A DNA stretch of 64,000 nucleotides from CAYNWT01 sp964450955 (GCA_964450955.1 CAYVFI010000036.1:1-64000); one strand, 5' to 3'; shown: positions 8,189-18,583, counted from the stretch's first letter. Numbers and translations are program-made. The notes: a model not told the origin generated them from the sequence alone.

Positions 8189-10450
8189 CTATGAATCGAA
8201 CAGTTGCAAGAACGCTGTGAAGCTGCCGCCGCAGCGCTCAATTGCTTCATGGACTTCCGCAAGGGGGCGGCCCAGTGAGTACCGACGTTGGGTCCCGGAG
8301 CCATACTGCGGGACGGACACGACGACGCCGGCCTGAGTTAGAGCTGGCAATATTTGAGTGAGGAAGCTGTGCATCATTATGCCCAAACGCTGGCGTGCAA
8401 CGTTCTCATTGACACCGGTAGCTCTCCGGAAGATTCGGAAGAACTTGATTGCGATCGCCAAATCTGGGTCAATCTCCAAAGGGCTATTAGCTGTGACAAG
8501 CGTCTCTTCCTCAAGTTCAAACCCTTGTTCAGCTAGGAAGAACGCGACTTGTCCGGGATCGAAAACCGTGTTGTCTTCGCCAACTGTCAGTGCGGCACAT
8601 GTCGTGCCGTTAGTAAACTTTGTGTTAGTGACGGAGCAGCTCTCCAGTTCGAGGGCGTCGATCTCACATTGATCAAAGATGCAGTCGATTATTTCTGCAC
8701 CCGTGACCACCTGCGGCATGATGAAGCATCGCTCAAACCTAAGGCCTTGGATACGCTTCGCGGAAGACAGCACGTCGCGGCCGATCACACCATGCCTGAT
8801 CACGATTTCAGATTCAGATACGACGGCCAGCGCAATGCTCGTCGCGAGGCTAGAGGCATTCTGACGGAGTACGCTGAAGGAGCCTTCCCCATCCGCAAGT
8901 TCGTTCAGAATTTCGATTGTCACTAGCCGCAGGTCGCTACCAAGCTGGCGGACGACCGCGTCTGAGGTAATTCGTGGCAGCAGTCCTTGTCGCATGATCC
9001 TGGCGATTTCGGCAGTCCGCCCTGACGTCAAATGGCGTGCGACCGCGAGTCCGAGGAAATAGTGGTAAAACTCTTGATGGTCAAACGAGAACCCACCGGG
9101 TCTCCCGCCCGTCGCAATGATCAGAGCATGTGACTTGATCCGTTCCTTTATTTGGTCCGTGAGCCGACTGTCCTTCTTGGTGTCGTGGCAGAACTGATCC
9201 GCCGCGAATTCAAGGAATTCGCTCTTCAATTCTTCAGACTCTGCAGTCCACATTTCGTCCGCTACATACGACAGTAGCCAGAAATGCTCATCAACCGATA
9301 TCAAGGGGCCAAACGGCTCCCCACTCTTGTCGATCCATTTCTTGTGAGCTTCCCGTCGGACGATTCCCCTAACGAATTCGGCGTAGTAGTTCTTGTCATT
9401 TGGACCGATTGCGTCCAGTAACTGCTGGAGGTCCGCCTCGTCGGATGGATCAATGCTGTGAATCAAGTGCCGCACCAGTACAGGGCGAGTGATCATCGGG
9501 TGATCATCACCACCCAAGGCGTCAGCCAATCGAGAGTACAACCTCGCTGGCTCATTGATTTGGTTTAGTTCACAGTACTCAACAAACTGCTTTCGCTCCC
9601 AGCGATCTATACGCAGTCGAGCGAAGTCCACGTAAACCGACCGGAGCGTGTCAAATAGTTTCGCTGTTGTCTCGAGACTCTTGTATTCGAAGTAGGCCTT
9701 CCTCGCTGCAATCAGCACGGTACCTTCAGATTCCAAATTGACCATTAGATTGCCGAGAGACGATACGGCGTCGCCTGCGGAGCCTTCCACAAACATCTCT
9801 TCGAAACCGTCCAAGGCGAGCACGATGCGGCCCAGTTTGACGAGTTCGAGAAACGCGTCGTAGTACAGGAATTGGAATCTGAAACGTCGTCCTAGTGTTC
9901 CAAGGATAACCTCATCTAGGCGGAGGAATGGACGGCCGCCAAGGGATACGGGGACGAGTAACCAATCCGATTTGCGTTCCTTGTACCGCTTGGCCTGTAC
10001 CCGAGCGAGGTGGTTTATGACAGTCGTCTTGCCTTCTCCAGCATCGGAGGTTAGGTACAAAACTCGCGACATGAATCCGGAGCCTCGATCGAGCCAATCG
10101 AGTGCTTGTTCACGAATGTCAGGAACTGCCTGCTCTGAGTCGTCTGGATTGTGAGACAGATCGTCGAGAAAAGCCCCCGTTGGTGAAACGAAGTCATCAA
10201 TGGTCGGGATGTGGTCGAGGATCCGATCAGCAAGCAATGGCAGTCTCGCCAGTCGCTTCGCCACCCAGTCGATAGCGGGCATCGGGGCACTGTCTGGCTC
10301 GCATACCTTCAGCGTGTCCCCTTCGCGAGTGACGAAAAGCTCCACGAGCTCATCGTGTACCTCAAATACGAGACTGTCCTTGCCGCGGTCTATCGACTCA
10401 GGGTTGTCTGCGAATGCCGCGAGAAGCTTATAGAAGTCGTTTGCTTTCAT
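8189..10450 (-). CDS. STAND-type P-loop NTPase, candidate defence sensor
   Basis: A 753-residue protein. Residues 1-125 are a unique N-terminal region. The NTPase core has Walker A SDAGEGKTT (135-143), Walker B IVLALDGFEEM (209-219) and an arginine-rich LIAARKAYFE (sensor/NACHT-like) segment near 250. The FSFDHQEFYHYFLGLAVARHL motif near 460 is typical of the helical part of STAND ATPases. Residues ~565-640 have pentapeptide-like periodicity (FERCFI, CIFDQCEIDALELESCSVTNTKF), and the last ~90 residues look helical, perhaps winged-helix. STAND proteins oligomerise on sensing a trigger and activate an effector. Here no effector domain is fused, but the upstream NYN nuclease overlaps its start (TAATG), implying coupled translation and joint action. 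REP elements flank its 3' end. The trigger is unknown. Confidence 0.75.
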   Translation of the reverse strand: MKANDFYKLLAAFADNPESIDRGKDSLVFEVHDELVELFVTREGDTLKVCEPDSAPMPAIDWVAKRLARLPLLADRILDHIPTIDDFVSPTGAFLDDLSHNPDDSEQAVPDIREQALDWLDRGSGFMSRVLYLTSDAGEGKTTVINHLARVQAKRYKERKSDWLLVPVSLGGRPFLRLDEVILGTLGRRFRFQFLYYDAFLELVKLGRIVLALDGFEEMFVEGSAGDAVSSLGNLMVNLESEGTVLIAARKAYFEYKSLETTAKLFDTLRSVYVDFARLRIDRWERKQFVEYCELNQINEPARLYSRLADALGGDDHPMITRPVLVRHLIHSIDPSDEADLQQLLDAIGPNDKNYYAEFVRGIVRREAHKKWIDKSGEPFGPLISVDEHFWLLSYVADEMWTAESEELKSEFLEFAADQFCHDTKKDSRLTDQIKERIKSHALIIATGGRPGGFSFDHQEFYHYFLGLAVARHLTSGRTAEIARIMRQGLLPRITSDAVVRQLGSDLRLVTIEILNELADGEGSFSVLRQNASSLATSIALAVVSESEIVIRHGVIGRDVLSSAKRIQGLRFERCFIMPQVVTGAEIIDCIFDQCEIDALELESCSVTNTKFTNGTTCAALTVGEDNTVFDPGQVAFFLAEQGFELEEETLVTANSPLEIDPDLAIAIKFFRIFRRATGVNENVARQRLGIMMHSFLTQILPALTQAGVVVSVPQYGSGTQRRYSLGRPLAEVHEAIERCGGSFTAFLQLFDS

Positions 10451-11151
10451 TAGATCTCTCCCTGGACGTATCCGGAGGTCAGGCCATCGCAGTAGTGGCG
10501 TGGGACGAGTTGTCCTCGCTTGGAGTGTGCTTGGATGACTTGGACTCCGAGATTCACTGCGGTTCGGATCCCTGGCCAGAGATCATGGTCCGACCCGATG
10601 ATTCCAACAGCTTCTTCACCCATAGTCGCTAGGTAGAGGAGGTCCGACAGGACCATAGAATCGACGAGTTTCTGCTCGGCGCGAAAGAGCAAGTCCCGAC
10701 TCTTGACTGAGCAACCGTGCTCCGGGCACTTCTTCTTCTTTATGAACCGTGGGAGTGGTGCCAAGGGGCAGTTTGAAGGGTCGATACATGACGCGTCACT
10801 AAGTTCTCGACACTTCAGATTGGACTGCGCGCGTTTCTTCCGGTACGTATAAAACAGATGGCGCGGTGGGTCCGCTACCAAGCTCAGGGCTAAGTCAGCA
10901 TATAACCTGACGCGCCTACCTGAGTATTGCATGAGGTCAGGGAACTGGATCATCAAGTCCGTCGAGAGTTGCTGCGCGCTAAGCGTTAGTCCCGTTTCCT
11001 CGTACCAACCCGAATAGAACCTACAGCGTATTTCTCTCTCTGGTTTCGGCCAGCCAGGTGGCATCAATGTGAGGAGCGAGTCCACAAGGAACCTCGGCCC
11101 TTTCCTTGCGTGCTCCTCGGAGACATTCGCGTAATCAACTAAGATAAACAT
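10450..11151 (-). CDS. NYN/PIN-fold nuclease with a cysteine-rich insert
   Basis: A 233-residue protein. NYN-type acidic motifs are in order: FILVDYANV at the N-terminus (Asp6), EQKLVDSMVLSDLL (Asp164, Asp170) and GIIGSDHDLWPGI (Asp188, Asp190). These normally bind the Mg2+ of single-strand RNases. Between them is an insert with five cysteines (114, 122, 128, 142, 147; KCPEHGC at the end) and a basic run, likely a zinc-binding knuckle for RNA. I chose the ATG at 11151, since the longer frame depends on a TTG and adds residues before the usual family start. Its stop overlaps the ATG of the STAND NTPase by one base, so it is the probable effector of that pair. Confidence 0.75.
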   Translation of the reverse strand: MFILVDYANVSEEHARKGPRFLVDSLLTLMPPGWPKPEREIRCRFYSGWYEETGLTLSAQQLSTDLMIQFPDLMQYSGRRVRLYADLALSLVADPPRHLFYTYRKKRAQSNLKCRELSDASCIDPSNCPLAPLPRFIKKKKCPEHGCSVKSRDLLFRAEQKLVDSMVLSDLLYLATMGEEAVGIIGSDHDLWPGIRTAVNLGVQVIQAHSKRGQLVPRHYCDGLTSGYVQGEI

Positions 11152-11298
11152 TGAGGGAAACCCGCGGGTGCGCCTAGCCAATGCCTAGGGTATCCTTGTC
11201 GCCACCGTCCCGCCAGCGCTGAGCCCCTTACCGTAGGTCGGAAGTGCATAGGTGCCGTAGAGGGAGGTCGCGTTCAACGCGTGAACTGAATTGATCGA

Positions 11299-13974
<2,676 letters not shown>

Positions 13975-14294
13975 CGTCTTCATTTCCTGCGAGCGACTGG
14001 GTCGCGGTCTTCGTTGTGTTCTTCGGGAATTGTAGAGGAAAGGCCGCAACGGTTCGACAGCAGAGAAACGGTTTATCCGAGGGCGATTTACCACCCGATT
14101 CGAACCGTCGTGTGGGCGAAGCGGGGTGACAGAGGCCTCCGTCGGATTGGTGAGGCAAAAGGTTCTACAGCCTGAATCGGTCGTGGGCCGGGGCGGGAGC
14201 GGCGTCGGTCAGAGTAGGGAAGGCGAGAACCACGAATGGGCACTAATAGCCGCTAATCTGTCCTGTTCGGCTGGCATGAGTGGTTCGAACAAAA
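13975..14294. other. Intergenic, no gene
   Basis: The upstream region of acnA. Nothing beyond a possible promoter is visible. A palindromic repeat follows at 14295. Confidence 0.4.
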
Positions 14295-14390
14295 GTAGGC
14301 CGGACCAAGCGAAGCGCCGTTCCGGCATCGCGCGTCTCTTAATGCACGCAATGCCGGAGCGGTGTCGCTTCGATTCTGGCTCCGGCCTAC
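14295..14390. repeat. Palindromic intergenic repeat (GTAGGCCGGA family)
   Basis: The ends GTAGGCCGGA and TCCGGCCTAC pair, and inside them AGCGAAGCGCCGTTCCGGCAT pairs imperfectly with the right half. It touches the stop codon of rtcB and may serve as its transcript end. Confidence 0.8.
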
Positions 14391-14391
14391 A

Positions 14392-15882
14392 TCAGTCGTC
14401 CGCTTTTGACGCGTCCTTGATCACGAACCGAGCCTTCAGCCGAGCGACTTCCGTTGCCAGGCCTGCGGTCTTCACTGAGTTCAGGACTTCTTCGAAATCC
14501 TTGTACGCAGCCGGAGCTTCGTCGCGAGGATACTTGCGGCAGTTGGTCAGGATGTCCGTCTCGTCGAACGACTTGTCGACCTCCGCCTGATCCAACTGAC
14601 GCGTTGCAGCTCGACGACCCAGCGCGCGGCCGGCGCCGTGGTTCACGCTGAAGCAGCTCTTTTCGGCTCCTTCATCGGCGACCATGATGCTGGAACCTGC
14701 CTGCGGGTTACCCGGCAGCAGAATCGGGTGACCGGTGTCTGCAAACGGAGTTCCCTTCAGCGCGTGGTGGCCGGCTGGGAACGCGCGAGTCGCTCCCTTG
14801 CGATGCACCCATGTTGGGCGATCGTTCATGATTTCCTTCCTCGCGATGTTGTGACTGATGAAGTACACCAGCTGACCCGTCACGCCCGGAATGACCTCCT
14901 GAAACGCTTCCAGAACCAACGCGTTGATGAGCATGTGGTTCACGGTCGCGAAGTTCGCACCGAGTGCCATGTCGTCCAGGTACGCGTCAGCTTCCGGCGT
15001 TCCCAGCGGAGCGTAAACCAGTTCGCGGTCGTTGCCCGGCAGCGGGATGTCCCACTTTTCGAACTTACCCTGGAGCGCCTTGAACTGACCCGTCGCCAAC
15101 TGATGCCCCATTCCTCGCGAACCGCAGTGCGACAGGAACGCAACGTGACCATCACGCAGACCAAACACGTCAGCCGCGTTCCGCGCACGCTCGTTGTCTT
15201 CGACGTGCACGATTTCGCATTCGCCGAAGTGGTTCCCGCCTCCGTACGAACCCAGCTGCTTCATCTTGTCGCCGAAGCGTCGGATCTTGTTACGGTTCGG
15301 ATCGGTCAACATCGCCAGTCGCTCAGCGAGCACATCGTGAGTTCCGTTGTGCCCAACGTGCGCAGAGTCCTCGCAGCGATCGGCCCACTCAGGCGGAATA
15401 CCCAGCGCGTTGCAGACTGCTTCAGACGCTCCTTCGATGCACGCCCGGCGGCCAACCTCAACATCGATCTTCCGCGCCTTACCAACATCGCGCGAACCCT
15501 TACCGGCTCCGGTCGGTGTTCGTTCGCAGATGGCGTTAATCAATGCACGACGAACCGGACGATCCACGATCGCATCTTCCGGCAGGTCGAGCTGCAGGAG
15601 GCTCATCGAGCACTTGATGTCGACACCAACCGGTCCCGGGTAAACATGCGTCGGCGAAACCATGACGCAACCGACCGGTGCGCCGTAACCAAGATGCGCA
15701 TCCGGGTTCAAAACCAGATCCGTCACCCCCGGCGCATTGCGCGAGTTAATAGCCTGCTGGTATGTCTTGTCATCAAACGTCTGCCGGATGGCTTCGTTGC
15801 CGATGACTGTGATTGGTGTCTTGTTCTTGGCGGCTGGCAGGATTGCCGTGGCGTCGCCAGTTGGGATGAGTTCAGTTGTCAT
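14392..15882 (-). CDS. rtcB: RNA-splicing ligase RtcB
   Basis: A 496-residue protein that joins RNA 2',3'-cyclic phosphate (3'-phosphate) ends to 5'-OH ends using GTP and Mn2+. Metal and guanylation motifs are present: GVDIKCSMS, GGGNHFGE, SHCGSRGMGH, SHNIARKE and the VNHGAGRALGRR segment with the His that becomes guanylated. I chose ATG 15882 (MTTELIPTG); the ATG at 15900 lies inside a dispersed palindromic repeat (15889-15960). It lies downstream of rsr and four Y-RNA-like genes on the same strand, so a common sigma-54 transcript is possible. Repeats and gaps lie between them, so it may also have its own promoter. It likely repairs cleaved tRNA or other RNAs under stress. Confidence 0.95.
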   Translation of the reverse strand: MTTELIPTGDATAILPAAKNKTPITVIGNEAIRQTFDDKTYQQAINSRNAPGVTDLVLNPDAHLGYGAPVGCVMVSPTHVYPGPVGVDIKCSMSLLQLDLPEDAIVDRPVRRALINAICERTPTGAGKGSRDVGKARKIDVEVGRRACIEGASEAVCNALGIPPEWADRCEDSAHVGHNGTHDVLAERLAMLTDPNRNKIRRFGDKMKQLGSYGGGNHFGECEIVHVEDNERARNAADVFGLRDGHVAFLSHCGSRGMGHQLATGQFKALQGKFEKWDIPLPGNDRELVYAPLGTPEADAYLDDMALGANFATVNHMLINALVLEAFQEVIPGVTGQLVYFISHNIARKEIMNDRPTWVHRKGATRAFPAGHHALKGTPFADTGHPILLPGNPQAGSSIMVADEGAEKSCFSVNHGAGRALGRRAATRQLDQAEVDKSFDETDILTNCRKYPRDEAPAAYKDFEEVLNSVKTAGLATEVARLKARFVIKDASKADD

Positions 15883-15888
15883 CTTCTT

Positions 15889-15960
15889 GTAGGTGGGCAT
15901 TGCCCACCATCCTTTTGCAATTAGTTGACTTGGTAAATTGGTGGGCAATGCCCAGCCTAC
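15889..15960. repeat. Palindromic repeat (GTAGGTGGGCATTGCCCACC family)
   Basis: The ends GTAGGTGGGCATTGCCCACC and GGTGGGCAATGCCCAGCCTAC pair. It sits directly upstream of rtcB. Confidence 0.85.
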
Positions 15961-15973
15961 TCACTTTTTAGTC

Positions 15974-16041
15974 GTAGTGGACGAGGCCACGAGTCCCGGT
16001 TGCGTCTTCCCGGTTCGGGGACTCGTAGCCTCGTCCACTAC
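15974..16041. repeat. Palindromic repeat (GTAGTGGACGAGG family)
   Basis: The arm GTAGTGGACGAGGCCACGAG pairs with the right arm ending CTCGTCCACTAC, with one or two mismatches. Another complete copy is at 16664-16730. Confidence 0.85.
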
Positions 16042-16043
16042 GG

Positions 16044-16114
16044 NNNNNNNNNNTGGGGGCGGCGCCGCCCCCCCCTGGCGGGGGGGGCGGCGGCCGGGGG
16101 GGGGCGCGCGCCCC
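16044..16114. other. Scaffold gap and G/C artefact
   Basis: Ten N (16044-16053) are followed by ~60 bases of G/C runs, then the right arm of the palindromic repeat again (CCTCGTCCACTACGG). The gap therefore falls in or between hairpin copies. The true distance between rtcB and the ncRNA genes is uncertain. Confidence 0.85.
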
Positions 16115-16146
16115 CTCGTCCACTACGGTTCGGTTGCTGAGAGTGA

Positions 16147-16278
16147 CGACGAGTGTTTGGCGAAACGTATTCGTGTACCTACCAAGACTCGGCCTCCGTG
16201 TTGTTGATTGAGGCCGACGGGAATCGAACCCGTACCACGCGGTCATAATTCATGTACTTCCACCGGCATTCGTCGATT
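16147..16278 (-). ncRNA. Y-RNA-like ncRNA with permuted tRNA-like domain (copy D)
   Basis: Read on the minus strand, the 5' part has CGACGAATGCCGG and the 3' end ACTCGTCG, giving a 6-bp closing helix (CGACGA/TCGTCG). Inside, in order, are a tRNA T-arm (ACGGG-TTCGATT-CCCGT), an acceptor-like stem CGGCCTC/GAGGCCG closed by 13 bases, and a D-arm-like TTGGTAG segment. This is the tRNA order cut at the anticodon and joined at the acceptor end, as in bacterial YrlA RNAs. The 3' block (ACGTTTCGCCAAAC) is shared with the three sister copies. It lies between rsr and rtcB. Confidence 0.72.
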
Positions 16279-16282
16279 GTAT

Positions 16283-16394
16283 GTAGCCGACTGAGGCCCT
16301 CAGTCGGTTCGTCGCGAAGCGACGAGTTTGTGTTGTGTGCCACTGGCTTTGCCAGTGCCGTGTGCGCGGCCGACTCAGGGCCTGAGTCGGCTAC
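16283..16394. repeat. Palindromic repeat (GTAGCCGACTGAGG family)
   Basis: The ends GTAGCCGACTGAGGCCCTCA and the right arm ending GAGTCGGCTAC pair, with inner hairpins GTCGCGAAGCGAC and CACTGGCTTTGCCAGTG. A relative lies at 48422-48502. Confidence 0.85.
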
Positions 16395-16413
16395 ATTTTC
16401 TGTTGTGTCAAAG

Positions 16414-16509
16414 AACCGACGACGAGAATTGCTGAGATGTTTGCCGGAGTCGAACCGGCACGCTTTCGCGTCATTCCAGGATGTAATCCCAGGCAGGCAT
16501 TCGTCGGTT
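16414..16509 (-). ncRNA. Y-RNA-like ncRNA, reduced form (copy C)
   Basis: On the minus strand the ends AACCGACGA and TCGTCGGTT pair perfectly (9 bp). The 5' motif CGACGAATGCC and the 3' block (ACATCTCAGCAA, CTCGTCG) are shared with the other copies. The interior carries a small ACGC-GAAA-GCGT hairpin and a T-arm (GCCGG-TTCGACT-CCGGC) but no D-arm. It may be a reduced or decaying paralogue. Confidence 0.62.
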
Positions 16510-16511
16510 GT

Positions 16512-16647
16512 AAAAAACGGGCGACAAGGGTTTGGTGAAACGTTACTTCTACGCTCTGGCCAGTTGAGCTACACGGCACTTTCGCGTCGTGGCAGGGTTC
16601 GAACCTGCAACCTCAGAATTCAATGTAGTTCCGCCGGCATTCGCCCG
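16512..16647 (-). ncRNA. Y-RNA-like ncRNA with circularly permuted tRNA-like domain and terminator (copy B)
   Basis: On the minus strand CGGGCGA (5') pairs with TCGCCCG (3') and is followed by six T, so the terminal helix can double as an intrinsic terminator. Ro-binding signatures are present: CGAATG on the 5' side and CCTTGTCG on the 3' side. Between them, in order, are a T-arm (GCAGG-TTCGAAC-CCTGC), an acceptor stem closed by a tetraloop (CACGACGC-GAAA-GTGCCGTG, one A.C mismatch), TA at the place of tRNA positions 8-9, and a D-arm GCTC-AACTGGCCA-GAGC. This is the YrlA layout: a tRNA opened at the anticodon and closed at the acceptor. Known YrlA RNAs bind Rsr and scaffold RNA-processing partners. 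Confidence 0.85.
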
Positions 16648-16663
16648 TTGTTTAGGTGTTCTT

Positions 16664-16730
16664 GTAGTGGACGAGGCTACGAGTCCCCAAAGGCCAGCGA
16701 GCACTCTGGACTCGTGGCCTCGTCCACTAC
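16664..16730. repeat. Palindromic repeat (GTAGTGGACGAGG family), second full copy
   Basis: The arm GTAGTGGACGAGGCTACGAG pairs with the right arm ending CTCGTCCACTAC. It separates ncRNA copies A and B. Confidence 0.85.
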
Positions 16731-16740
16731 GGTGAAGGAA

Positions 16741-16825
16741 AGAACTCGACAAGGATTGTTGAGACGTTACCCCACATGGTGGGGTTCTTGGGATAAAGAT
16801 GTAGTCCCAACGGCATTCGAGTTCT
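16741..16825 (-). ncRNA. Y-RNA-like ncRNA, short form without tRNA-like domain (copy A)
   Basis: On the minus strand AGAACTCGA pairs with TCGAGTTCT (9 bp). Both Ro-binding signatures are canonical: CTCGAATG on the 5' strand and CCTTGTCGAG on the 3' strand. The interior holds two simple hairpins, TTGGGA/TCCCAA with an 11-base loop and CCCCAC-CAT-GTGGGG, followed by the shared block ACGTCTCAACAA. It is closest to rsr (178 bases after its stop). Length and shape resemble minimal Y RNAs. Confidence 0.78.
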
Positions 16826-16828
16826 ATT

Positions 16829-16922
16829 CGACGTGCAGACCTGTCGATCTGCACGTCGCGGTTTGTATCGAGAGGGCGAGCCGTTTGAGCCAATGTGGCG
16901 GCTCAGTGGGAGCTTCGCCCTC
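16829..16922. repeat. Two adjacent intergenic hairpins
   Basis: CGACGTGCAGA pairs with TCTGCACGTCG (16829-16858), and GAGGGCGAGC pairs with the GCTTCGCCCTC side (16871-16922), with an inner TGAGCC/GGCTCA. They lie between the rsr stop codon and ncRNA copy A and could define the rsr transcript end or a processing site. Confidence 0.7.
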
Positions 16923-17002
16923 CCGAGTTTGTCTGTACCTGGGGCCTCCGAGCCCCAAGGTTTGTTGGACGGAAAGACTCCCGACCCTCTCGCTATCCCA
17001 CG

Positions 17003-18583
17003 TTAAATCGTCTCCTTCTCGATCACATCGACCCAGTGACCACCGGTTCCGCCTTCGGCGATTGCGGCGATCAGGTCGAAGACCTTGTCACTGAATCCAC
17101 CCACGTTCACGATGTCTTCGCGTTCCTTTGCCTGAGTTGTCGTGTAGGGTTGAATGTCGATGCAGATCATCTTCGCGTTGACGTTTCGAGACTTGAACTT
17201 TGACCATTCGGTCATCGTCTTCGTCGCCTTCTGGCCACCGAAGCGGCCATAGTACGGCGAATCCAGCCAGGACTCGTTGTCCGACACGTAAATGATCATG
17301 TCACCAGCTGCCTTCTGGCGGTTCAGGTACTCCAACGGGGCACTGCAGTTTGTTCCACCAGCTGGCAAAGCTGTCAGCTTCTGCGCGTTTGTTATGACTG
17401 AGTCACGCGGGTTCAGCTTGAAGTTAGTGATTGCCTTTGATTCAAACGGGATGATTTCCGCATCGCGGTTCTTTCGCTTGATCGCAGCACCCACCAACGC
17501 AGCAACATCAATACATCGCACTTTCGACGAAGAACCTTGTCGGTAACCCGTCACTGGCGAGTGCATGGAGCCGGATACGTCCACGAACACATACACTTTG
17601 CCGTTAATGCGAGGCACATTGTTAATCGAGATTTCCATGGCGTCCTGCAGAGCTTCCTGAATCTCATTCGGAACCTGACGGTCAACGTTCTGATACGCGG
17701 CCAGCAACTGGTACGGGAAGACGCGAGCCTTCTCGATCAATCGCGGGTTACGCAATCGGTTGGCAATCAACGACACCATCTCCTGATCCTTCAGGACATC
17801 GTGACGCATGAAGGTATTCAGGTTCATGCGAGTCATCTGCCACGGCGCGTTGCGGGCGATCTGCTTCCAGTCCTTGTTGTTAAGCGGCAGGGCCGTCAGC
17901 AACTGGAACGGAACGTCAGGCACCGCAATCTTGCCAATGTTGGTAGTTCGCTTGAACTTGATGTACTGCAGAACAATTTCGGGGAGATCGGCTTCGACGT
18001 AGTCGCGACCAATCAGGTAGCCGTACAGAGCCGCTCGCGACTTCGTTGCCGGCTTCGGGTGAACCATCTTGACGACGTCCGCCAACGATGGATCGTTACC
18101 GACCGAACCGTAGAACAGCTGCTTGTCCGTTCGGTTTTCCAGCCACTGCAGAACCAATCGCTTCGGCAGCGAACCGAGAGACTTTCGACCCACGACACCC
18201 GATCGCATGATCTGCACGAAGTTGCGCAACATGCGTGGGTTGTCGATAACGCGATCGAAAATCTCAGCCAGCAAGCCCGGCGACTTCACAGACAGAACTG
18301 CACACAAGAGTGCTGGCACGTCCTTCATGTGACCCTTCGATCGAGCGTACAGCGTGACTCGCGCGATGAATTCGGGCTGCAGGTTGTCGCAGAGGTTTAG
18401 GACTTCGTCCAGCTGATCGGTTGGCGATGCGTAGAACGTCGAACCCATGCAGCCAGTTGCTGCGAGCTGGGCCAGAGCGTGCTTCGCGTCCAGCGAGTAA
18501 GCTCGGCCGCCTGCATCGTTGGTCGTGTCTGCCTTAGGTGCCAGTCGGCCGCGAATTGAATTGAACAGTGTCTTGTTAGCCAT
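17003..18583 (-). CDS. rsr: Ro60 orthologue Rsr (TROVE domain RNA-binding protein)
   Basis: A 526-residue protein. Residues ~10-320 are the HEAT-repeat ring of the TROVE domain, which binds single-stranded ends of misfolded RNAs in its cavity and Y RNAs on its outer face. The C-terminal vWA domain has a complete MIDAS: DVSGS (335-339), Thr411 in GGTNCS and Asp435 in YVSDNES. The start has a GGAG eight bases upstream. A sigma-54 type promoter (18652-18667) lies ~70 bases upstream, divergent from rtcR. Four Y-RNA-like genes follow on the same strand, then rtcB, so the cluster is a full Ro/Y-RNA plus RNA-ligase unit. Confidence 0.96.
   Translation of the reverse strand: MANKTLFNSIRGRLAPKADTTNDAGGRAYSLDAKHALAQLAATGCMGSTFYASPTDQLDEVLNLCDNLQPEFIARVTLYARSKGHMKDVPALLCAVLSVKSPGLLAEIFDRVIDNPRMLRNFVQIMRSGVVGRKSLGSLPKRLVLQWLENRTDKQLFYGSVGNDPSLADVVKMVHPKPATKSRAALYGYLIGRDYVEADLPEIVLQYIKFKRTTNIGKIAVPDVPFQLLTALPLNNKDWKQIARNAPWQMTRMNLNTFMRHDVLKDQEMVSLIANRLRNPRLIEKARVFPYQLLAAYQNVDRQVPNEIQEALQDAMEISINNVPRINGKVYVFVDVSGSMHSPVTGYRQGSSSKVRCIDVAALVGAAIKRKNRDAEIIPFESKAITNFKLNPRDSVITNAQKLTALPAGGTNCSAPLEYLNRQKAAGDMIIYVSDNESWLDSPYYGRFGGQKATKTMTEWSKFKSRNVNAKMICIDIQPYTTTQAKEREDIVNVGGFSDKVFDLIAAIAEGGTGGHWVDVIEKETI

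Noticed and set aside
11152..11181. TTG start for the NYN nuclease
   Set aside because: The family normally begins directly at the first strand (FILVDYANV), reached by the ATG at 11151.
15883..15948. Longer rtcB start
   Set aside because: The extra codons lie in a dispersed palindromic repeat.
16147..16647. Ordinary tRNA genes suggested by T-arm and D-arm sequences
   Set aside because: The arms are in permuted order and no anticodon arm joins them; the ends pair as Y-RNA-type helices instead.
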